Source of the DNA: a virus | Length of the DNA stretch: 21,222 nucleotides | Direction: 5' to 3' (one strand) | Virus record (IMG/VR): IMGVR_UViG_3300032214_000572 | Location: 1-21,222 of that record | Shown here: positions 14,276-21,222 of the stretch, piece by piece | How the letters are laid out: every line of letters starts with the position of its first letter | Numbering within the stretch: position 1 is the first letter of the stretch | Position numbers and translations under genes: made by a program | The notes under the pieces: generated by a model | Database searches by the model: none | Seen by the model: the letters and a program-made list of their open reading frames with translations, nothing else | Told to the model about the DNA's origin: nothing

Positions 14276-17107
14276 ATGGCTAAAAAAGTAATTAGAACTG
14301 GCACAACTGCTGACCCAACCGGTGACAGCCTTAAGAATGCCTTTACCAAGGTAAATGACAATTTTACAGAACTGTATAATGCATTAGGCCTAGATGCAGA
14401 AACACTTAACCTAGGTGCGTTTGAATTTGCTGGTAGTGTAATGACTACTACAGATAGTACACCTATTGTTATTGATCAAGCTACCACCATAACCAGCAAC
14501 CTGTCAGTAGGTGGAGATATTCTTCCGCAGACTGCCAATGGTGGGGATCTAGGCTCAAGCACACTGCCTTGGCGTAGCCTGTATGTCAGCAACAACACTA
14601 TCTACATTGGTGGCACAGCAGTAGGTCTAGATGCTAATGGTAATCTAACAGTCAATGGCGGTCAAGTAAATGCTCCGAGCAGCACATTGGTCAACGGTTC
14701 AAAGACTGTTAGCCTTGGCTCAGATGGTAATTTAACTCTACCAGCAGGCGGCACTATACTCAACAGTTCAGGTCAACCTTATGTGAATGGCGTGTCCAGC
14801 ATCAACACATCAGTCTCCACTTCAATTTTCACTGATGCCAGTGGTGATTATCAATACGGAACATTGAGCTATGACTATGCGGTCAACGGTGTATCAAATA
14901 GCTTTAGTATAGAATATTCTCGACCACTGGTAGGTGGTAATGTGGACATCAATGTTGGCAATACGATTGTCAACGGTGATTTAACCTTATCAGGCGACAT
15001 CAAGAGCAACGGCAACATTAATATCGATATAAATCTTGCAGATTCGACTCTGCGCCGTTGGCAGTTTGGCGAAGATGGCCATTTGACATTGCCAGCAGGC
15101 GGCGACATTAAAGATAGTACAGGCACAAGTGTACTAGGTGGCGGCGGCAGCGTCAGCAGTTTAGTTAACGGTGCTTACACAGTCAGTCTTGGATCAACTG
15201 GTACTCTAACAGTACCGGCAAATGGAATCATAACAGCACCCATTAATCAAGAATTTCAACTACAGGCCAAAGATGCCAATTCTGTATTAAGAAATGAAAT
15301 AAATCTAGACCCTAATAATGGCACTTATATGAGTGTGTGGCGTGATGGAGAGACTTCTTTTTCTTCCGCTGGTTGGGGCAGTGGATCGTGGAATAACGAA
15401 GGCGGCTTGGGTGCCGCCCGCTTTACCGATGCCCAAGCCCTTCAGAATTTTTGGACCACCGGCCCTGGCAGTATTGAAGGTGTTGCCATTGAAGCCTCCA
15501 TCAATGGCGGGGCAAGGACCCCCAATGTTTTTTATGAAAACAACAATGGCGAAACATATGGTGTTTTTCTTGGCCTGGATGCTGTTCCTCCTGGAGGACA
15601 GGGAACAACCGTACCAATAACCAGTTTAGTTTTTTACTACCGACTGCAAAGCAAAATTAATATGGATGTCACTGGTAATGAGATACTAGTTGACGCTCAG
15701 GCTATGGATATTGATTTGCGAACCACACTCAATCTAGATTTACGAGCCAACGAAAATTTAAATCTACGAGGTCTTGGTTCGTATCCTGTTAGAATTTACA
15801 CTAACGGTATCACCCATAAGTGGGAATTTGATAACACAGGTTCGTTAACACTGCCACCCGACGGCAAGATATACGGTATTGGTGCTGGCGCCAACGACCG
15901 TTATGGTTATATGTTTTGGGACGGCGAATCATCGGGCGACGGGTCGGGTTTCAATACCATGAGGTTGGTGCCTGATCAAAACCTTGAATCAGCCGACCAA
16001 TATATTATTTTAGATCCTACAGCTGGTGCACCAGGACACATTCATATTCGTGCTGGTGGAACACAAGACAACAGTCTAGCACATTTATATTTGGGCGGTG
16101 AGCACAGTCATGTAAAAATAAGTGCAGGGCTAAATCCTCCTGTGACTGTAATGGCCAACGACAACTCTTGGACATTTGGCACAAGTGGTGATCTAACAAT
16201 ACCAGGCGATATTAAAGGCACAGCTAACACATCAATAATTGTAGATAATGTTGTGCTATTCGCAAATGTTACAGTAGAACAAGCTCAACCATATGGTCCC
16301 AGCGGTTCGCGTGTGTTTATTTCAGAAAGTGCTTATCCCACTTTGGGCTCAATTGTTCAGGTAGGCGACACCGTAACTATAGGCTGGGGAACTCCCATAA
16401 CTGTTACCATTACCAACATCACCGGCGGTGGTTTCTGGGAACTGCGCTTTAATCAAATTATAACCGCAGAATTAATACTTAATCCGGGAACAATTACAAT
16501 TACTTCGGCACAGGTTAACACTTGGACATTTGACAATGATGGCGGACTGACATTCCCAGACGGTACTGTGCAGACCACAGCCTGGACTGGTACATTTAGC
16601 ACATTGTCAGTTACTGGTGCCGTCACAGCTGAAAGATTCAACACTGATCAAATCACAGTAGTGGGCAATAGAATCAGCACAACGGTCACAAACGCTAATC
16701 TTGAATTAGAATGCAACGGCTCTGGTGGTGTTGTAATCAATGCCGTAGCAGATGCTACCACAGCCAGTACTGCCAAGAGCGTGGGCTATTTAGGTCTACC
16801 ACAGAGTGCGACTGCTACCGATGGCACCCTGGCCATGAGTGATGCTGGCAAACACATTTATGTGACTACTGCAGGCCAGACCATAGCTATTCCGGACAAC
16901 TCATTAGTGGCCTATCCCATAGGAACTACTCTTACATTTATTGCAGGTCCAAGTGCTACCACAGTGCTTATTGTGATTAACACAGATACATTGAGATTGG
17001 CAGGCAGCAGTTCAACTGGTACAAGAACACTGGCTGCAAATGGTATGGCCACAGCAGTCAAGGTAGCGTCTACCTTGTGGTACATTAACGGAATAGGACT
17101 AACATAA
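14276..17107 (+). CDS. Tail fibre protein, 943 aa, with HxH motifs and conserved tip domain
   Basis: A large virion protein. Residues 1-45 hold the shared fibre module (TADPTGDSLKNAFTKVNDNF), then GGDLGSSTLPWRSLYVS. The body repeats W-x-F-x-x-x-G-x-LT-[LIF]-P units (near 260, 516, 631 and 749, for example RWQFGEDGHLTLPAGG), the last ending FPDGTVQTTAW. A conserved block at about 570-615 reads YIILDPTAG, then HIHIRAGG and GGEHSHVK, giving two His-x-His pairs. The C-terminal part (about 830-943) contains SVGYLGLPQSA, DAGKHIYVTTAG, IPIGTT-like PIGTTLTF and ANGMATAVKVASTLWYI, a domain that ends many phage fibres. GGAG stands six bases before the ATG. A stretch near 15340-15660 has a different codon flavour. 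Host-surface binding is the likely role, inferred from architecture. Confidence 0.82.
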   Translation: MAKKVIRTGTTADPTGDSLKNAFTKVNDNFTELYNALGLDAETLNLGAFEFAGSVMTTTDSTPIVIDQATTITSNLSVGGDILPQTANGGDLGSSTLPWRSLYVSNNTIYIGGTAVGLDANGNLTVNGGQVNAPSSTLVNGSKTVSLGSDGNLTLPAGGTILNSSGQPYVNGVSSINTSVSTSIFTDASGDYQYGTLSYDYAVNGVSNSFSIEYSRPLVGGNVDINVGNTIVNGDLTLSGDIKSNGNINIDINLADSTLRRWQFGEDGHLTLPAGGDIKDSTGTSVLGGGGSVSSLVNGAYTVSLGSTGTLTVPANGIITAPINQEFQLQAKDANSVLRNEINLDPNNGTYMSVWRDGETSFSSAGWGSGSWNNEGGLGAARFTDAQALQNFWTTGPGSIEGVAIEASINGGARTPNVFYENNNGETYGVFLGLDAVPPGGQGTTVPITSLVFYYRLQSKINMDVTGNEILVDAQAMDIDLRTTLNLDLRANENLNLRGLGSYPVRIYTNGITHKWEFDNTGSLTLPPDGKIYGIGAGANDRYGYMFWDGESSGDGSGFNTMRLVPDQNLESADQYIILDPTAGAPGHIHIRAGGTQDNSLAHLYLGGEHSHVKISAGLNPPVTVMANDNSWTFGTSGDLTIPGDIKGTANTSIIVDNVVLFANVTVEQAQPYGPSGSRVFISESAYPTLGSIVQVGDTVTIGWGTPITVTITNITGGGFWELRFNQIITAELILNPGTITITSAQVNTWTFDNDGGLTFPDGTVQTTAWTGTFSTLSVTGAVTAERFNTDQITVVGNRISTTVTNANLELECNGSGGVVINAVADATTASTAKSVGYLGLPQSATATDGTLAMSDAGKHIYVTTAGQTIAIPDNSLVAYPIGTTLTFIAGPSATTVLIVINTDTLRLAGSSSTGTRTLAANGMATAVKVASTLWYINGIGLT

Positions 17108-17108
17108 T

Positions 17109-17819
17109 ATGGCAGGAGCAGTAGCATTACTGGCCAGTTACGGGGCATACACGCCTCCTCCCGGCTTTGAGAATCCTAGCCTCACAGTAGGTTCAGCAGT
17201 ATCTACTGTAGCACAAAGTCCGTTTGCGGGTGGTGGCAATAGTTATAGTTTTAGCAGCAGTGTGAATTCATTCATTGATACTCCTGCTTCAAGTGACTGG
17301 GCTGTAGGCACAGGTGACTTTACCATAGAATGGTTTAGTTATCAAACTACCTTAACTGGATTCCAACGGGCATTTACAGTAGACGACTTTGCCAGTATTG
17401 ACATCGGCAGCAGCATTGAATCAGGTACATTCTATTACTGGGCAAATGATACTTTTAGATATAGTTCTTCATCTGCATCTACAGCAAACACTTGGATACA
17501 CTGGGCTATAGTTCGTGCCAGCGGCATCACTAAGGTATATAAAAATGGCGTTCTGCGAGGTAGTCAAATTTCAGACTCCTTTAATATCAACAATACTGTT
17601 GATGAACTTACCATAGGTAATGAAAATACAGCTTCTACTATTGCCGCATTTGTAGGATACATTACTAATTTCCGTTGGATCAAAGGTCTAGCCGTTTATA
17701 CTGGCGACTTTACAGTTCCAACAAGTGTGCTGACCGCAGAAGCATCAGCTAATCCATACGGCGGAGCTAACACTGCTGCCGTTGGTGCAGGTTTCACTAA
17801 ACTACTGCTGGTTCCATAA
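17109..17819 (+). CDS. Concanavalin A-like / LamG-type lectin domain protein
   Basis: A 236-residue protein that is mostly one Laminin_G_3 / concanavalin A-like jelly-roll domain (about residues 40-220), the fold used by phage and bacterial adhesins for glycan binding. Recognisable pieces are SYSFSSSVNSFIDTP, GTGDFTIEWFSY, NTWIHWAIVRASG, KVYKNGVLRG, VDELTIGNEN, and the closing FVGYITNFRWIKGLAVYTGDF followed by TVPTS, all in the usual family order. The N-terminal 40 residues are Gly/Ala/Pro-rich and lack the shared fibre module, so it probably attaches through another protein. It starts one base after the previous stop with AGGA about 13 bases upstream, implying co-transcription with the 943-residue fibre. 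No signal peptide or catalytic glycosidase residues are evident. Glycan-binding is an inference from the fold. Confidence 0.85.
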   Translation: MAGAVALLASYGAYTPPPGFENPSLTVGSAVSTVAQSPFAGGGNSYSFSSSVNSFIDTPASSDWAVGTGDFTIEWFSYQTTLTGFQRAFTVDDFASIDIGSSIESGTFYYWANDTFRYSSSSASTANTWIHWAIVRASGITKVYKNGVLRGSQISDSFNINNTVDELTIGNENTASTIAAFVGYITNFRWIKGLAVYTGDFTVPTSVLTAEASANPYGGANTAAVGAGFTKLLLVP

Positions 17820-17821
17820 CG

Positions 17822-17828
17822 GTAAATA
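17822..17828 (+). promoter_or_regulatory. Late-type promoter box GTAAATA before the 184-aa gene
   Basis: GTAAATA lies just after the stop of the lectin gene and 18 bases before the ATG at 17847. The longer string GGTAAATATAC is identical to that before sod. T4-like spacing puts transcription start near 17834, directly at the AAAGAGAG ribosome-binding site. It would allow separate expression of the last three genes. Confidence 0.5.
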
Positions 17829-17846
17829 TACTAAAGAGAGCGGACT

Positions 17847-18401
17847 ATGGCAACTATACAAACAATCAACATTGGTAACATCGTAAACGACGGTCTAGGC
17901 GATGATCTACGCACCGCGTTTCAAAAGGTAAATGCTAATTTTACATCATTAAATGCTGCGTTAACTGTAACAGCCAGTAACCTGGGCACAGTTGGCGAGA
18001 GTGTTTTTAAACAGAAGAACGGTGTTAATTTAGAATTTAAGAAATTAGTAGCCGGCAATAAGATTACAATTACCAGTAGTCCAGATAGTTTGTTAATTGC
18101 CAGTTCAGTAGGAACATCGTTTACTAGAATTACTACTCAAAGCGGGTTTATTGATGCCGACGATCACGAGTTTGTTACTATTCAAGGCGATGCAGATGTT
18201 ACTGTGAGTGCTGTCAACGATGTTATTACAGTTAGCACTACCCTAGATTTAAATCAAATTTTAAAAGTTGTAGACTTTGGACCTATTAATGGATCGTATT
18301 CTAGTACCGTACAAATGAATACAGCAGGCTTAAACTTAGACTTTGGCACCTACACAAATCCAGGAACTATAAATTTAGACCTGGGACTTTTAAATTCCTA
18401 A
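17847..18401 (+). CDS. Short fibre-like structural protein (184 aa)
   Basis: A compact member of the fibre group. The shared N-terminal module is very clear (VNDGLGDDLRTAFQKVNANF, about 12-31). It is followed by SVFKQKNGVNLEFKKLVAGNKITITSS, which resembles the region after the module in the giant fibre (LIFKQLVAGTGISLNF), so the two are paralogues over at least 100 residues. The C-terminal half is beta-rich, with FGPINGSYSST and a repeated LDFG / LDLG ending. At 184 residues it has the docking module but no long shaft or tip, so it may be a connector, cap or competitor at the fibre attachment site. It has its own late-type promoter box and an AAAGAGAG ribosome-binding site, and the next gene starts one base after its stop. 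Confidence 0.78.
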   Translation: MATIQTINIGNIVNDGLGDDLRTAFQKVNANFTSLNAALTVTASNLGTVGESVFKQKNGVNLEFKKLVAGNKITITSSPDSLLIASSVGTSFTRITTQSGFIDADDHEFVTIQGDADVTVSAVNDVITVSTTLDLNQILKVVDFGPINGSYSSTVQMNTAGLNLDFGTYTNPGTINLDLGLLNS

Positions 18402-18402
18402 T

Positions 18403-21183
18403 ATGACAATAAGATGGATCACACCTGCAGGAAATCTAAGCACCGTTGTAGAACGTGTCAGCCTTAGCATTCCCATAGAAGCAACATCAAATGTTGGTCC
18501 CGTTACTTTCAGTGTAATTTCAGGAAGACTACCTCGAGGAGTGAGGCTAGATACTACCGTATCATCTGACAGCAGTGTCTATACTGTGTTAATCAAAGGT
18601 TCTCCAACTGAAGTTCGTAGATTTACTACTAACAGATTTGTTATTCGTGCCAGCGACGGACAAGACTTAGAAGATAGAACATTTAGCATAAGCATAGACG
18701 GAGACGATGCACCTCAGTGGATTACTCGAGAAGGTTTTCTAAACGTAGGGCCTGCAAATGCATATTATGTCTTAGACAACAGCTACGTAAATTTTCAACT
18801 AGAAGTCCGAGACCCAGACATTATCGCTGGTGACACTATTGAATATTATCTTATTCCTAACGGTGGAGAACTACCTCCCGGATTAACATTAACTAGAGAT
18901 GGCCGTATTAATGGCTACACTGATCCAGTGTTTGCTTTAGAATACAACGATTCGAGAACTGGTGCCTACGATAGCGGCACATTTGACACGCAACCATTAG
19001 ACCTTGCCAATACGGCTACCACAGGTTTTGATAGTTTTATCTATGATTTTGAGGATTGGGACACACAAGAAACTACCAAAGCCCCTAGAAGACTCAGTAG
19101 ATTTTATACATTTATCGTTGCGGCATCTGACGGCGTACACGAAGTAAGAAGATTATTTAAAATTTGGGTAGTCACTGAAGAATTTTTAAAATCCGATAAT
19201 ACCATTGTTCAGGTTGACACAAACATATTTCAGGCTGACGGAGATGGTACACGTAGACCAATATGGGTCACTGCCAGTGATCTTGGACGAGTACGTGCTA
19301 ATAATTATGTTACTGTATTTTTAGATGTATACGATCCGCCTAGTCTCGAAGGGACTATGGCCTACTTCAAACTTAATACTAATCCAGGAACCTATCAGCT
19401 TAAATCAACAGGTGAAATTAGTTACGAAGGGTATTACGAACTGTCTGAAATTCAACCTACCTTTAAGTACACAGTTAAAGGTACCTGGAGTAGTAGCATA
19501 AATTATCTAGTAGGTGATCTTGTAGTCTATGGTACACAGAGTTTTGTCTGTCAACAAAATCACATCAATCACGTACCTGCAAACGGAAGTTTTTGGAACG
19601 ATGATTTTTCGTCTATAACTTCAACCTTTAATCCTGCATCGGCCGCAAGCTGGACTGTTATTGAACCAGAAACAGCCAGTATATTTCCTCCAGGAATGAC
19701 ATTGGATGTGCAGACTGGAGAGATAGCCGGGCGTGTTCCTTATCAGGCTGCGGTTACTAAAAACTATAAATTTACCTTAGAAGCTGTAAGTTTTCCCCCT
19801 GTACTGTTTGAACAAAACTATACATTAAGAGGTGACTGGAATTCAACCACTGACTATGTTGTGGGCGATGCTGTAAGGTATGGAGTTTATCTGTGGGTCT
19901 GTATTAAGGATCATAGATTCCAATCTCCTCAAGATGGAATATATTGGGACCGAGGTGTTTCTACTACAGCTAAAACTTTTAGTATAAATGTTATAGGTGA
20001 AATCGAAAGTGCTATCGAATGGCTAACCGACAACAATCTAGGAACTATTCCTCCAAACATTGCCAGCGATAAACAAGTTATTGCAGAAACTAAACTTTAC
20101 GGCGGACGAACAGTCTACGAACTTGTCAGCGGTGAACTGCCTCCTGGCCTTGAACTTATTTCAAATGGTTTTATTCAAGGAAAGGTTAAACAATTTGCAG
20201 ATGTTAACGGACTTGGGCTTACACGATTCTATGAACGGGTCGACTCTGCTGAAGATAGTTCTACAAGATCTAGAACATTTAATGAATCGTTCGACGGCGA
20301 AACTACCAGTTTTGATAGAAAATTTACCTTTGATATTAAGGCCAAAGACGCAATTAACGTTGCAGAAAACATAAGAACTTTTACGTTAACTGTTGCTACT
20401 AAGACAAATACTACCTTTGCAAATCTTTATGCCAAAGCCTTCCAGGCCAAAGATAAACGCCTTGCCTGGTATAATTTTATCACGGACAATACAATTTTTA
20501 GAGAGAATGAAATATATCGATACGGCGATCCTAACTTTGGAATTCAGCCTGAATTAAAAATGTTAATGTACGCAGGAATCGAAAGCCGAGATGCAGAATT
20601 TTTTATACAGGCAATGAGTCGTAACCATTACAGAAAGCAAGTAAGATTTGGCGCAGTAAAGTCAGCAGTAGCCAAAGATCCTGTTACTCAAATACCAATT
20701 TACGAAGTTGTCTACGTGGAAATTGTAGATGAATTTGAAAATGCCGATAAGAAAAGTATCAGTAATGTAGTACAATTAAGAAACGACATTAACAGCAAGG
20801 TCTTAGTTAGCTACGATGCTATAAAGATTGACAGTAATATTCCCCTGGTCAGCGACAGCGATCATCAAAGAATATTCCCAAATTCATATAAAAATATGCG
20901 TAAGCAAATTAAAGCTATGGGTGAACGAGATAGAGATTTTTTGCCTCTGTGGATGCGCAGTATTCAACCAGATACTTTTGCAGAACCAGGTTGGGTCAAA
21001 AGTGTAGTACTCTGCTATTTAAAACCCGGATATTCAACTAATGTACTAACCCGAATTAAAAATCAAAACTTTGATTTCAAAACTCTTGACTTTACAATAG
21101 ACCGCTACCTGATTGACGTGATCAGCGGAGTCTTTGAGAATAAATACCTAGCGTTCGCACAACGTGGAGAAAAACTACCGTGA
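18403..21183 (+). CDS. Large structural protein with Ig-like (He_PIG) and CBM5/12-like domains
   Basis: A 926-residue virion protein. It has four copies of the putative-Ig signature: GRLPRGVRLD (about 41-50), GELPPGLTLTRDGRINGY (about 154-171), FPPGMTLDVQTGEIAGRVP (about 427-445) and GELPPGLELISNGFIQGKV (about 578-596). Two chitin-binding-like modules of the CBM5/12 pattern sit next to the third: GTWSSSINYLVGDLVVYG (about 356) and GDWNSTTDYVVGDAVRYG (about 476), each ending in a CxxxH and an aromatic Trp. The C-terminal third is different, with FLPLWMRSIQPDTF and DRYLIDVISG blocks conserved in T4-like marine phages. The role could be a baseplate or fibre-connector protein with decorations that touch glycans. 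It begins one base after the previous stop with little ribosome-binding signal. It lacks the shared fibre module. Function is inferred from architecture. Confidence 0.8.
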   Translation: MTIRWITPAGNLSTVVERVSLSIPIEATSNVGPVTFSVISGRLPRGVRLDTTVSSDSSVYTVLIKGSPTEVRRFTTNRFVIRASDGQDLEDRTFSISIDGDDAPQWITREGFLNVGPANAYYVLDNSYVNFQLEVRDPDIIAGDTIEYYLIPNGGELPPGLTLTRDGRINGYTDPVFALEYNDSRTGAYDSGTFDTQPLDLANTATTGFDSFIYDFEDWDTQETTKAPRRLSRFYTFIVAASDGVHEVRRLFKIWVVTEEFLKSDNTIVQVDTNIFQADGDGTRRPIWVTASDLGRVRANNYVTVFLDVYDPPSLEGTMAYFKLNTNPGTYQLKSTGEISYEGYYELSEIQPTFKYTVKGTWSSSINYLVGDLVVYGTQSFVCQQNHINHVPANGSFWNDDFSSITSTFNPASAASWTVIEPETASIFPPGMTLDVQTGEIAGRVPYQAAVTKNYKFTLEAVSFPPVLFEQNYTLRGDWNSTTDYVVGDAVRYGVYLWVCIKDHRFQSPQDGIYWDRGVSTTAKTFSINVIGEIESAIEWLTDNNLGTIPPNIASDKQVIAETKLYGGRTVYELVSGELPPGLELISNGFIQGKVKQFADVNGLGLTRFYERVDSAEDSSTRSRTFNESFDGETTSFDRKFTFDIKAKDAINVAENIRTFTLTVATKTNTTFANLYAKAFQAKDKRLAWYNFITDNTIFRENEIYRYGDPNFGIQPELKMLMYAGIESRDAEFFIQAMSRNHYRKQVRFGAVKSAVAKDPVTQIPIYEVVYVEIVDEFENADKKSISNVVQLRNDINSKVLVSYDAIKIDSNIPLVSDSDHQRIFPNSYKNMRKQIKAMGERDRDFLPLWMRSIQPDTFAEPGWVKSVVLCYLKPGYSTNVLTRIKNQNFDFKTLDFTIDRYLIDVISGVFENKYLAFAQRGEKLP
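21166..21169 (+). promoter_or_regulatory. Ribosome-binding site GGAG for the truncated last gene
   Basis: GGAG followed by a run of A stands ten bases before a GTG that overlaps the stop codon of the 926-residue gene (GTGA). The spacing is slightly long but acceptable and supports GTG as the start. Confidence 0.55.
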
Positions 21184-21222
21184 CCAGCAATATTAACTAT
21201 TTGAGCATTAATGAGAACTTTC
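21180..21222 (+). CDS. Start of another structural gene, cut by the window end
   Basis: An open frame starting with GTG encodes MTSNINYLSINENF before the sequence ends. The start codon overlaps the previous stop in a GTGA arrangement with GGAG upstream. The SNINYxSINENF opening is familiar from T4-like marine phage proteins that follow the large Ig-like structural protein and belong to the tail or baseplate fibre set, so this is very probably a genuine partial gene. Only 14 codons are visible, so no domain can be assigned. Confidence 0.65.
   Translation, partial: MTSNINYLSINENF

Noticed and set aside
1-21222. Identification of the phage as a cyanophage
   Set aside because: The fibre genes fit, but no photosynthesis genes are present in the window, and the ISC-type Fe-S genes argue for a proteobacterial host.
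1-21222. tRNA genes, CRISPR arrays, insertion sequences or attachment sites
   Set aside because: No cloverleaf-like sequence, regularly spaced direct repeats with unique spacers, transposase or terminal inverted repeats were seen by reading; a dedicated scan such as tRNAscan was not possible.

Overview
This window looks like part of the genome of a large T4-like tailed phage (contractile-tail, myovirus-type Caudoviricetes) from an aquatic, sunlit habitat. The right five-sixths is a single-direction run of very long tail-fibre and baseplate-type genes of the kind seen in T4-like cyanophages and pelagiphages. Four of them share a short N-terminal module, roughly TGD-x-[IL]R-x-[SA]F-x-KVN-x-NF-x-ELY. 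No integrase, transposase, tRNA, rRNA or CRISPR array is visible. The host is probably not a cyanobacterium. The phage carries IscU and IscA genes that closely resemble the ISC-pathway proteins of beta- and gammaproteobacteria, including the HscA-binding LPPVK motif, whereas cyanobacteria and SAR11 mainly use SUF. A betaproteobacterial or gammaproteobacterial host is therefore an inference, not a demonstration.

Left region (1-3381), accessory genes on alternating strands: a small SH3/Sm-like WYL_2 (DUF2693) type protein, an unrecognised 55-aa protein, a UV-damage endonuclease (UvdE/UvsE), a minus-strand Ala/Pro/Lys-rich histone-H1-like protein, then a tight plus-strand cassette of Mn/Fe superoxide dismutase, IscU and IscA with overlapping ends, and finally a minus-strand small zinc-binding protein. 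The two divergent intergenic gaps (1768-1807 and 3309-3381) each carry TAAATA boxes pointing outward in both directions, which fit the late-promoter core of T4-like phages (TATAAATA in T4, often CTAAATA in relatives).

Right region (3382-21222), host-recognition and tail genes: a giant 3155-aa fibre, a 471-aa fibre with GNVTGN repeats, a 943-aa fibre with HxH motifs and a conserved C-terminal domain, a 236-aa concanavalin/LamG-type lectin, a 184-aa short fibre-like protein behind its own TAAATA promoter, a 926-aa Ig-like/carbohydrate-binding structural protein, and the first 14 codons of another structural gene running off the end.

Functionally, the left block reads as a light and oxidative-stress kit: UvdE repairs UV lesions, SOD removes superoxide (which destroys exposed iron-sulphur clusters), and IscU plus IscA build and deliver replacement clusters using host IscS and HscA/HscB. 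The compact sod-iscU-iscA cassette is the most interesting system here. The SOD keeps its four metal ligands but lacks two second-shell gateway residues, so its activity needs testing.
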